Source: Atherix ibis
Taxonomy: Eukaryota; Arthropoda; Insecta; Diptera; Athericidae
Direction: 5' to 3'
Assembly: GCA_958298945.1 (NCBI GenBank)
Contig: OY282608.1
Span: forward strand, 80,586,806-80,650,805
DNA length: 64,000 nucleotides
Below are positions 14,650 through 26,785 of the stretch, piece after piece. Every line of letters begins with the position of its first letter. Position 1 is the stretch's first letter. Under the pieces are notes generated by a model. It was not told the DNA's origin. It did no database searches and worked only from the letters and a program-made list of their open reading frames with translations. The position numbers and the translations under genes are program-made.

Positions 14650-15009
14650 AATCAAACAAACCAACAAACCAACGAACCAACAAACCAACAAACCAACAAA
14701 CCAACAAACCAGAAAGCCAACAAACAAACAAACCAATAATCAAACAAAAAAACAAACCAACAAACAAACAAACCAACAATCAAACAAACCAACAAACCAA
14801 CAAACCAACAAACCAACAAACCAACAAACCAACAAGCCAACAAGCCAACAAGCCAACAAGCCAACAAACGAACAAACCAACAAACAAACAAACCAACAAA
14901 CCAACACCAACAAACCAACAAACCAACAAACCAACAAACCAACAAACCAACAAACAAACAAACCAACAAACCAACAAACAAACAAACCAACAAACCAACA
15001 AACAAACAA

Positions 15010-16545
15010 ACCAACAATCAAAAAAACCAACAAACCAACAAACCAACAAACCAACAAACCAACAAACCAACAAACCAACAAACCAACAAGCCAACAAGCC
15101 AACAAGCCAACAAGCCAACAAACAAACAAACCAACAATCAAACAAACCAACAAACCAACAAACCAATAAACCAACAAACCAACAAACCAACAAATAAACA
15201 AACCAACAAACCAATAAACAAACAAACCAACAAAACAACAAACCAACAAACCAACAAACCAACAAACCAACAAACCAACAAAACAACAAGCCAAGAAGCC
15301 AACAAACCAACAAGCCAACAAGCCAACAAACCAACAAGCCAACAAACGAACAAACGAACAAACCAACAAATCAACAAACAAACAAACCAACAATCAAACA
15401 AACCAACAAACCAACAAACCAATAAACCAACAAACCAACAAACCAACAAACCAACAAACCAACAAACCAACAAACCAACAAACCAACAAACCAACAAACC
15501 AACAAACCAACAAACAAACAAACCAATAAACAAACAAACCAACAAAACAACAAACCAACAAACCAACAAACCAACAAACCAACAAACCAACAAACCAACA
15601 AACCAACAAACCAACAAGCCAACAAGCCAACAAACCAACAAGCCAACAAACCGACCAACCAACAAACCAACAAACCAACAAACCAACAAGCCAACAAACC
15701 AACAAACGAACAAACCAACAAACCAACAAACCAACAAACCAACAAACCAACAAACCAACAAACAAACAAACCAACAATCAAAAAAATCAACAAACCAACA
15801 AACCAACAAACCAACAAACCAACAAACCAACAAACCAACAAACCAACAAGCCAACATGCCAACAAGCCAACAAGCCAACAAACAAACAAACCAACAATCA
15901 AACAAACCAACAAACCAACAAACCAATAAACCAACAAACCAACAAACCAACAAATAAACAAACCAACAAACCAATAAACAAACAAACCAACAAAACAACA
16001 AACCAACAAACCAACAAACCAACAAACCAACAAACCAACAAACCAACAAAACAACAAGCCAAGAAGCCAACAAACCAACAAGCCAACAAGCCAACAAACC
16101 AACAAGCCAACAAACGAACAAACGAACAAACCAACAAATCAACAAACAAACAAACCAACAATCAAACAAACCAACAAACCAACAAACCAATAAACCAACA
16201 AACCAACAAGCCAACAAGCCAACAAACCAACAAGCCAACAAACGAACAAACGAACAAACCAATAAACCAACAAACCAACATACCAACAAGCCAACAAGCC
16301 AACAAACCAAAAAACCAACAAACGAACAAACCAACAAACCAACAAACCAACAAACCAACAAGCCAACAAGCCAACAAACCAACAAAACAACAAACCAACA
16401 AGCCAACAAACCAACAAGCCAACAAGCCAACAAGCAAACAAACCAACAATCAAACAAACCAATAAACCAACGAACCAACAAACCAACAAACCAACAAACC
16501 AGCAAGCCAACAAACAAACAAACCAACATCCAGACAGACAAACAA
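15010..16545 (+). repeat. 768-bp tandem duplication (96 octamers), two copies
   Basis: The CCAAGAAGCC mark (15291 and about 16058) and the marks near 15361/16129 and 15393/16161 repeat at 768 bp. The copies run about 15010-15777 and 15778-16545. The paralogue at 21.4-24.3 kb has only one such copy, so the event came after the long-range duplication or was reversed there. Confidence 0.83.
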
Positions 16546-17024
16546 ACCAACAAACAAACAAACCAACATTCAAACAAACCAACAAACCAACAAACCAACA
16601 AACCAACAAACCAACAAACCAACAAGCCAACAAAACAACCAGCCAACAAGCCAACAAACGAACAAACCAACAAACAAACAAACCAACAAACCAATACCAA
16701 CAAACCAACAAACCAACAAACCAACAAACCAACAAACCAACAAACAAACAAACCAACAAACCAACAAACAAACAAACCAACAAACCAACAAACAAACAAA
16801 CCAACAATCAAAAAAACCAACAAACCAACAAACCAACAAACCAACAAACCAACAAACCAACAAACCAACAAACCAACAAACCAACAAGCCAACAAGCCAA
16901 CAAGCCAACAAGCCAACAAACGAACAAACCAACAAACAAACAAACCAATAGACCAACAAACCAACAAACCAACAAACCAACAAACAAACAAACCAACAAA
17001 CCAACAAAACAACAAACCAACAAA

Positions 17025-17054
17025 CAAATTAACAAACAAACCAACAAAAAAAAA
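17025..17054 (+). repeat. A-tract landmark, 9 A
   Basis: TT at 17029, A tract 17046-17054, followed by CAAACC. Confidence 0.85.
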
Positions 17055-17413
17055 CAAACCAACAAGCCAACAAGCGAACAAACCAACAAGCCAACAAATC
17101 AAAAAACCAACAAACCAACAAACCAACAAACCAAAAAACCAACAAACGAACAAACTAACCAACCAACAAACCAACAAACGAACAAACCACCAAACCAAAA
17201 AACCAACAAACGAACAAACCAACAAACCAACAAACCAACAACCCAACAACAAAAAACCAACAAACCAACAAACCAACAAAGCAACAAACCAACAAACCAA
17301 CAAAGCAACAAACGAACAAACCAACAAACCAACAAACCAACAAACCAACAAACCAACAAAGCAACAAGCCAACAAACCAACAAACGAACAAACAAACAAA
17401 CCAACAAACAAAC

Positions 17414-17693
17414 AAACCAACAAACCAACAAACCAACAAACCAACAAACCAACAAACCAACAAACCAACAAACCAACAAACCAACAAACCAACAAACCAA
17501 CAAACCAACAAACCAACAAACCAACAAACCAACAAACCAACAAACCAACAAACCAACAAACCAACAAACCAACAAACCAACAAACCAACAAACCAACAAA
17601 CCAACAAACCAACAAACCAACAAACCAACAAACCAACAAACCAACAAACCAACAAACCAACAAACCAACAAACCAACAAACCAACAAACCAAC
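17414..17693 (+). repeat. Longest run of perfect consensus units: 35 x AAACCAAC
   Basis: From 17414 to 17693 every base fits the consensus, giving 280 bp or exactly 35 units. It is bounded by AAACAAAC at 17406-17413 and AAGCCAAC from 17694. It is the longest variant-free run I noticed in the window. Confidence 0.9.
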
Positions 17694-17750
17694 AAGCCAA
17701 CAAACCAAAAAACCAACAAACCAAAAAACCAACAAGCCAACAAACCAACA

Positions 17751-19450
17751 AGCACCAGGCCAACAAATAAACAAACCAACAAAGCAACAAACCAACAAAC
17801 CAACAAAGCAAAAAACCAACAAACCAACAAACCAACAAACCAACAAACCAACAAACCAACAAACCAACAAGCCAACAAACCAACAAACGAACAAACCAAC
17901 AAACCAACAAACCAACAAACCAACAAACCAACATACCAACAAACCAACAAACCAACAAACCAACAAACCAACAAACCAACAAACCAGCAAACAAACAAAC
18001 CAACAAACGAACAAACCAACAAACCAACAAACCAACAAACCAACAAACCAACAAACCAAAAAACCAACAAGCCAACAAACCAACAAGCCAACAGGGCAAC
18101 AAACAAACAAACCAACAATCAAACAAACCAACAAACCAACAAACCAACAAACCAACAAACCAACAAGCCAACAAGCGAACAAACCAACAAACCAACAAAC
18201 AAACAAACCAACAATCAAACAAGCCAACAAACCGACCAACCAACAAACCAACAAACCAACAAACCAACAAGCCAACAAACCAACAAACGAACAAACCAAC
18301 AAACCAACAAACCAACAAACCAACAAACCAACAAACCAACAAACCAACAAACCAACAAACCAACAAACCAACAAACCAACAAACCAACAAACCAGCAAAC
18401 AAACAAACCAACAAACGAACAAACTAACAAACTAACAAACCAACAAACCAACAAACCAATAAACAAACAAACCAACAAAACAACAAACCAACAAACCAAC
18501 AAACCAACAAACCAACAAACCAACAAACCAACACACCAACAAGCCAACAAGCCAACAAACCACCAAGCCAACAAACGAACAAACCAATAAACCAACAAGC
18601 ACCAGGCCAACAAATAAACAAACCAACAAAGCAACAAACCAACAAACCAACAAAGCAAAAAACCAACAAACCAACAAACCAACAAACCAACAAACCAACA
18701 AACCAACAAACCAACAAGCCAACAAACCAACAAACGAACAAACCAACAAACCAACAAACCAACAAACCAACAAACCAACATACCAACAAACCAACAAACC
18801 AACAAACCAACAAACCAACAAACCAACAAACCAGCAAACAAACAAACCAACAAACGAACAAACCAACAAACCAACAAACCAACAAACCAACAAACCAACA
18901 AACCAAAAAACCAACAAGCCAACAAACCAACAAGCCAACAGGCCAACAAACAAACAAACCAACAATCAAACAAACCAACAAACCAACAAACCAACAAACC
19001 AACAAACCAACAAGCCAACAAGCCAACAAGCGAACAAACCAACAAACCAACAAACAAACAAACCAACAATCAAACAAGCCAACAAACCAACCAACCAACA
19101 AACCAACAAACCAACAAACCAACAAGCCAACAAACCAACAAACGAACAAACCAACAAACCAACAAACCAACAAACCAACAAACCAACAAACCAACAAACC
19201 AACAAACCAACAAACCAACAAACCAACAAACCAACAAACCAACAAACCAGCAAACAAACAAACCAACAAACGAACAAACTAACAAACTAACAAACCAACA
19301 AACCAACAAACCAATAAACAAACAAACCAACAAAACAACAAACCAACAAACCAACAAACCAACAAACCAACAAACCAACAAACCAACACACCAACAAGCC
19401 AACAAGCCAACAAACCACCAAGCCAACAAACGAACAAACCAATAAACCAA
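17751..19450 (+). repeat. About 850-bp tandem duplication (copies 17751-18597 and 18598-19450)
   Basis: AGCACCAGG starts at 17751 and 18598 (847 bp apart). The paired AAACTAAC units begin near 18425 and 19280 (855 bp). CCACCAAGCC occurs at 18560 and 19425 (865 bp). The growing offset shows octamers gained in the second copy. AGCACCAGG is found at only four places in the window. Confidence 0.82.
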
Positions 19451-21399
19451 CAAACCAACAAACCAACAAGTCAACAAACAAACAAACCAACAATCAAACA
19501 AACCAACAAACTAACAAACCAACAAACCAACAAACAAACAAACCAACAAGCCAACAAGCCAAAAAGCCAACAAGCCAACAAACGAACAAACCAACAAACA
19601 AACAAACCAACAAACCAACAAACCAACAAACCAACAAACCAACAAACAAACAAACCAACAAACTAACAAACAAACAAACCAACAAACCAACAAACAAACA
19701 AACCAACAATCAAAAAAACCAACAAACCAACAAACCAACAAACCAACAAACTAACAAACCAACAAACCAACAAACCAACAAGCCAACAAGCCAACAAGCC
19801 AACAAGCCAACAAGCTAACAAACGAACAAACCAACAAACAAACAAACCAATAAACCAACAAACCAACAAACCAACAAACCAACAAACAAACAAACCAACA
19901 AACCAACAAAACAACAAACCAACAAACAAATTAACAAACAAACCAACAAAAAAAACAAACCAACAAGCCAACAAACGAACAAACCAACAAGCCAACAAAC
20001 CAAAAAACCAACAAACCAACAAACCAACAAACCAAAAAACCAACAAGCGAACAAACTAACCAACCAACAAACCAACAAACAAACAAACCACCAAACAGAA
20101 AAACCAACAAACGAACAAACCAACAAACCAACAAACCAACAAGCCAACAAACCAAAAAACCAACAAACCAACAAACCAACAAAGCAACAAACCAACAAAC
20201 CAACAAAGCAACAAACCAACAAACTAACAAACCAACAAACCAACAAACCAACAAACCAACAAGCCAACAAACCAACAAACGAACAAACCAACAAACCAAC
20301 AAACCAACAAACCAACAAACCAACAAACCAACAAACCAACAAACCAACAAACCAACAAACCAACAAACCAACAAACCAGCAAACAAACAAACCAACAAAC
20401 GAACAAACCAACAAACCAACAAACCAACAAACCAACAAACCAACAAACCAACAAACCAACAAACCAACAAACCAACAAACCAACAAGCCAACAAACCAAA
20501 AAACCAACAAACCAAAAAACCAACAAGCCAACAAACCAACAAACCAACAAACCAACAAGCCAATAAACAAACAAACCAACAATCAAACAAACCAACAAAC
20601 CAACAAACCAACAGACCAACAAACCAACAAGCCAACAAGCCAACAAGCGAAATAGCCAACAAACGAACAAACCAACAAACAAACAAACCAACAAACCAAC
20701 AAACCAACAAACAAACAAACCAACAATCGAACAAACCAACAAACCAACAAACCAATAAACCAACAAACCAACAAACCAACAAATAAACAAACCAACAAAC
20801 CAATAAACAAACAAACCAACAAAACAACAAACCAACAAACCAACAAAGCAACATACCAAAAAACCAACAAATAAACAAGCCAAGAAGCCAACAAACCAAC
20901 AAGCCAACAAGCCAACAAACCAACAAGCCAACAAACGAACAAACGAACAAACCAACAAACCAACAAACAAACAAACCAACAATCAAACAAACCAACAAAC
21001 CAACAAACCAATAAACCAACAAACCAACAAACCAACAAACCAACAAACCAACAAACCAACAAACCAACAAACCAACAAACCAACAAACCAACAAACCAAC
21101 AAACCAATAAACAAACAAACCAACAAAACAACAAACCAACAAACCAACAAACCAACAAACCAACAAACCAACAAACCAACAAACCAACAAACCAACAAGC
21201 CAACAAGCCAACAAACCAACAAGCCAACAAACAAACAAACGAACAAACCAATAAACCAACAAACCAACATACCAACAAGCCAACAAGCCAACAAACCAAA
21301 AAACCAACAAACGAACAAACCAACAAACCAACAAACCAACAAACCAACAAGCCAACAAGCCAACAAACCAACAAACCAACAAACCAACAAGCCAACAAA
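19451..21399 (+). repeat. Satellite block related to 12.4-13.5 kb, then mixed units
   Basis: AAGTCAAC (T at 19471) and the A tract at 19948-19955 match 12404 and 12873 with offsets of 7067 and 7075 bp, so the left half is another member of the 1.8-kb family. The right half carries AATCAAAC units, an odd AAGCGAAATAGCC motif near 20646 and a CCAAGAAGCC mark near 20879. No gene is seen. Confidence 0.7.
19927..19955 (+). repeat. A-tract landmark, 8 A
   Basis: TT at 19931, A tract 19948-19955, the most common length in the right two thirds of the window. Confidence 0.85.
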
Positions 21400-23177
21400 C
21401 CAACAAGCCAACAAGCCAACAAGCAAACAAACCAACAATCAAACAAACCAACAAACCAACGAACCAACAAACCAACAAACCAACAAACCAACAAACCAAC
21501 AAGCCAATAAACCAACAAACAAACGAACCAACAATCAAACAAACCAACAAACCAACAAACCAACAAACCAACAAACCAACAAACCAACAAACCAACAAGC
21601 CAACAAGCCAACAAGCCAACAAGCCAACAAACGAATAAACCAACAAACAAACAAACCAACAAACCAACACCAACAAACCAACAAACCAACAAACCAACAA
21701 ACCAATAAACAAACAAACCAACAAACCAACAAACAAACAAACCAACAAACCAACAAACAAACAAACCAACAATCAAAAAAATCAACAAACCAACAAACCA
21801 ACAAACCAACAAACCAACAAACCAACAAACCAACAAGCCAACAAGCCAACAAGCCAACAAGCCAACAAACAAACAAATCAACAATCAAACAAACCAACAA
21901 ACCAACAAACCAATAAACCAACAAACCAACAAACCAACAAATAAACAAACCAACAAACCAATAAACAAACAAACCAACAAAACAACAAACCAACAAACCA
22001 ACAAACCAACAAACCAACAAACCAACAAACCAACAAAACAACAAGCCAAGAAGCCAACAAACCAACAAGCCAACAAGCCAACAAACCAACAAGCCAACAA
22101 ACGAACAAACGAACAAACCAACAAATCAACAAACAAACAAACCAACAATCAAACAAACCAACAAACCAACAAACCAATAAACCAACAAACCAACAAACCA
22201 ACAAACCAACAAACCAACAAACCAACAAACCAACAAACCAACAAACCAACAAACCAACAAACAAACAAACCAATAAACAAACAAACCAACAAAACAACAA
22301 ACCAACAAACCAACAAACCAACAAACCAACAAACCAACAAACCAACAAACCAACAAGCCAACAAGCCAACAAATCAACAAGCCAACAAACGAACAAACGA
22401 ACAAACCAATAAACCAACAAACCAACATACTAACAAGCCAACAAGCCAACAAACCAAAAAACCAACAAACGAACAAACCAACAAACCAACAAACCAACAA
22501 ACCAACAAGCCAACAAGCCAACAAACCAACAAACCAACAAACCAACAAGCCAACAAACCAACAAGCCAACAAGCCAACAAGCAAACAAACCAACAATCAA
22601 ACAAACCAATAAACCAACGAACCAACAAACCAACAAACCAACAAACCAACAAACCAGCAAGCCAACAAACAAACAAACCAACAATCAGACAGACAAACAA
22701 ACCAACAAACAAACAAACCAACATTCAAACAAACCAACAAACCAACAAACCAACAAACCAACAAACCAACAAACCAACAAGCCAACAAAACAACAAGCCA
22801 ACAAGCCAAAAAACGAACAAACCAACAAACAAACAAACCAACAAACCAATACCAACAAACCAACAAACCAACAAACCAACAAACCAACAAACCAACAAAC
22901 AAACAAACCAACAAACCAACAAACAAACAAACCAACAAACCAACAAACAAACAAACCAACAATCAAAAAAACCAACAAACCAACAAACCAACAAACCAAC
23001 AAACCAACAAACCAACAAACCAACAAACCAACAAACCAACAAGCCAACAAGCCAACAAGCCAACAAGCCAACAAACGAACAAACCAACAAACAAACAAAC
23101 CAATAGACCAACAAACCAACAAACCAACAAACCAACAAACAAACAAACCAACAAACCAACAAAACAACAAACCAACA

Positions 23178-23196
23178 AACAAACCAACAAAAAAAA
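23178..23196 (+). repeat. A-tract landmark lacking AAATTAAC
   Basis: Only AAACAAACC and an 8-A tract (23189-23196) remain. The AAATTAAC part present in the paralogue at 17025 is deleted. Confidence 0.75.
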
Positions 23197-23531
23197 CAAA
23201 CCAACAAGCCAACAAACGAACAAACCAACAAGCCAACAAATCAAAAAACCAACAAACCAACAAACCAACAAACCAAAAAACCAACAAACGAACAAACTAA
23301 CCAACCAACAAACCAACAAACGAACAAACCACCAAACCAAAAAACCAACAAACGAACAAACCAACAAACCAACAAACCAACAAGCCAACAACAAAAAACC
23401 AACAAACCAACAAAGCAACAAACCAACAAACCAACAAAGCAACAAACCAACAAACCAACAAACCAACAAACCAACAAAGCAACAAGCCAACAAACCAACA
23501 AACGAACAAACAAACAAACCAACAAACAAAC

Positions 23532-23755
23532 AAACCAACAAACCAACAAACCAACAAACCAACAAACCAACAAACCAACAAACCAACAAACCAACAAACC
23601 AACAAACCAACAAACCAACAAACCAACAAACCAACAAACCAACAAACCAACAAACCAACAAACCAACAAACCAACAAACCAACAAACCAACAAACCAACA
23701 AACCAACAAACCAACAAACCAACAAACCAACAAACCAACAAACCAACAAACCAAC
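23532..23755 (+). repeat. 28-unit perfect consensus run
   Basis: 224 bp of AAACCAAC without a change, bounded by AAACAAAC at 23524-23531 and AAGCCAAC from 23756. It is the paralogue of the 35-unit run at 17414-17693, seven units shorter. Confidence 0.88.
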
Positions 23756-26700
23756 AAGCCAACAAACCAAAAAACCAACAAACCAAAAAACCAACAAGCC
23801 AACAAACCAACAAGCACCAGGCCAACAAATAAACAAACCAACAAAGCAACAAACCAACAAACCAACAAAGCAACAAACCAACAAACCAACAAACCAACAA
23901 ACCAACAAACCAACAAACCAACAAACCAACAAGCCAACAAACCAACAAACGAACAAACCAACAAACCAACAAACCAACACACCAACAAACCAACATACCA
24001 ACAAACCAACAAACCAACAAACCAACAAACCAACAAACCAACAAACCAACAAACCAACAAACCAGCAAACAAACAAACCAACAAACGAACAAACCAACAA
24101 ACCAACAAACCAACAAACCAACAAACCAACAAACCAAAAAACCAACAAGCCAACAAACCAACAAGCCAACAGGCCAACAAACAAACAAACCAACAATCAA
24201 ACAAACCAACAAACCAACAAACCAACAAACCAACAAACCAATAAGCCAACAAGCCAACAAGCGAACAAACCAACAAACCAACAAACAAACAAACCAACAA
24301 TCAAACAAACCAACAAACCAACAAACCAATAAACCAACAAACCAACAAACCAACAAACCAACAAACCAACAAACCAACAAACCAACAAGCCAAGAAGCCA
24401 ACAAACCAACAAACCAACAAACCAATAAACAAAAAACCAACAAAACAATAAACCAACAAACCAACAAACCAACAAACCAACAAACCAACAAACCAACAAA
24501 CCAACAAACCAACAAACCAACAAACCAACAAACCAATAAACAAACAAACCAACAAAACAACAAACCAACAAACCAACAAACGAACAAACCGACAAACCAA
24601 CAAACCAACAAACCAACAAAACAACAAGCCAACAAGCCAACAAACCAACAAGTTAACAAACGAACAAACGAACAAACGAACAAACCAACAAACCAACAAA
24701 CCAACATACCAACAAGCCAACAAGCCAACAAACCAACAAACAAACAAACCAACATACCAACAAACCAACAAACCAACAAACCAACAAACCAACAAACCAA
24801 CAAACCAACAAACCAACAAACCAACAAACCAACAAACCAACAAACCAACAAACCAACAAACCAACAAACCAACAAACCAACAAACCAACAAACCAACAAA
24901 CCAACAAACCAACAAACCAACAAACCAACAAACCAACAAACCAATAAACAAACAAACCAACAAAACAACAAACCAACAAACCAACAAACGAACAAACCGA
25001 CAAACCAACAAACCAACAAACCAACAAAACAACAAGCCAACAAGCCAACAAACCAACAAGTTAACAAACGAACAAACGAACAAACGAACAAACCAACAAA
25101 CCAACAAACCAACATACCAACAAGCCAACAAGCCAACAAACCAAAAAACCAACAAACGAACAAACCAACAAACCAACAAACCAACAAACCAACAAGCCAA
25201 CAAGCCAACAAACCAACAAGCCAACAAACGAACAAACTAAAAAACAAACAAACCAACAAACCAACAAACCAACAAACCAACAAACCAACAAGCCAACAAA
25301 CCAAAAAACCAACAAACCAAAAAACCAACAAGCCAACAAACCAACAAGCACCAGGCCAACAAATAAACAAACCAACAAAGCAACAAACCAACAAACCAAC
25401 AAAGCAACAAACCAACAAACCAACAAACCAACAAACCAACAAACCAACAAACCAACAAACCAACAAGCCAACAAACCAACAAACGAACAAACCAACAAAC
25501 CAACAAACCAACAAACCAACAAACCAACATACCAACAAACCAACAAACCAACAAACCAACAAACCAACAAACCAACAAACCAACAAACCAACAAACCAAC
25601 AAACGAACAAACCAACAAACCAACAAACCAACAAACCAACAAACCAACAAACCAAAAAACCAACAAGCCAACAAACCAACAAGCCAACAGGCCAACAAAC
25701 AAACAAACCAACAATCAAACAAACCAACAAACCAACAAACCAACAAACCAACAAACCAACAAGCCAACAAGCCAACAAGCGAACAAACCAACAAACCAAC
25801 AAACAAACAAACCAACAATCAAACAAACCAACAAACCAACAAACCAATAAACCAACAAACCAACAAACCAACAAACCAACAAACCAACAAACCAACAAAC
25901 CAACAAGCCAAGAAGCCAACAAACCAACAAACCAACAAACCAATAAACAAAAAACCAACAAAACAATAAACCAACAAACCAACAAACCAACAAACCAACA
26001 AACCAACAAACCAACAAACCAACAAACCAACAAACCAACAAACCAACAAACCAACAAACCAATAAACAAACAAACCAACAAAACAACAAACCAACAAACC
26101 AACAAACGAACAAACCGACAAACCAACAAACCAACAAACCAACAAAACAACAAGCCAACAAGCCAACAAACCAACAAGTTAACAAACGAACAAACGAACA
26201 AACGAACAAACCAACAAACCAACAAACCAACATACCAACAAGCCAACAAGCCAACAAACCAACAAACAAACAAACCAACAAACCAACAAACCAACAAACC
26301 AACAAACCAACAAACCAACAAACCAACAAACCAACAAACCAACAAACCAACAAACCAACAAACCAACAAACCAACAAACCAACAAACCAACAAACCAACA
26401 AACCAACAAACCAACAAACCAACAAACCAACAAACCAACAAACCAACAAACCAACAAACCAACAAACCAATAAACAAACAAACCAACAAAACAACAAACC
26501 AACAAACCAACAAACGAACAAACCGACAAACCAACAAACCAACAAACCAACAAAACAACAAGCCAACAAGCCAACAAACCAACAAGTTAACAAACGAACA
26601 AACGAACAAACGAACAAACCAACAAACCAACAAACCAACATACCAACAAGCCAACAAGCCAACAAACCAACAAACCAACAAACGAACAAACCAACAAACC

Positions 26701-26785
26701 AACAAACCAACAAACCAACAAGCCAACAAGCCAACAAACCAACAAGCCAACAAACGAACAAACTAAAAAACAAACAAACCAACAA
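23756..26785 (+). repeat. 1526-bp tandem duplication with a nested 408-bp repeat
   Basis: AAGTTAAC marks have TT at 24653, 25061, 26179 and 26587. The spacing is 408, 1118 and 408 bp, so a 408-bp (51-unit) repeat sits inside a 1526-bp repeat. The AAACTAAAAAAC mark (25237, 26763) also shows 1526 bp, and AGCACCAGG (23813, 25347) shows 1534 bp. Each AAGTTAAC is followed by three AAACGAAC units. 1526 is not a multiple of 8, so the larger event included a phase shift. Confidence 0.9.

Larger units (their letters stand above)
14650..18200 (+). repeat. Long-range duplication, copy 1 (partner at 21.4-24.29 kb)
   Basis: Shared rare marks include the six-base unit in CCAACACCAAC (about 14904 and 21666), CCAATACCAAC (about 16690 and 22852), CAATAGACC (T at 16949 and 23104) and AGCACCAGG (17751 and 23813). 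Offsets are about 6760 bp on the left, 5987-5994 bp after 15.78 kb, 6155 bp near 17 kb and 6062 bp at 17.75 kb. The roughly 766-bp drop matches a 768-bp tandem expansion present only in this copy. Confidence 0.82.
21400..24290 (+). repeat. Long-range duplication, copy 2 (partner at 14.65-18.2 kb)
   Basis: Compared with copy 1 this copy lacks the 768-bp expansion, has 28 rather than 35 perfect units in the homologous pure run (23532-23755), and has lost the AAATTAAC part of the A-tract landmark near 23170. Such differences allow the order of events to be inferred. Confidence 0.82.

Noticed and set aside
17751..17759. AGCACCAGG as the remnant of inserted unique sequence
   Set aside because: It occurs four times (17751, 18598, 23813, 25347) in copies of one module, and its flanks are ordinary units, so it is a mutated unit spread by duplication.
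23241..26753. A 1170-codon minus-strand open frame of LLVCWFVG-type repeats, and similar frames at 33536-36862, 15138-18422 and 1354-4269
   Set aside because: The octamer lacks stops in all frames, equal peptides are read in every frame, the minus-strand frames I checked start at TTG, and they end wherever a T-bearing variant falls. No promoter, intron or unique domain is present.
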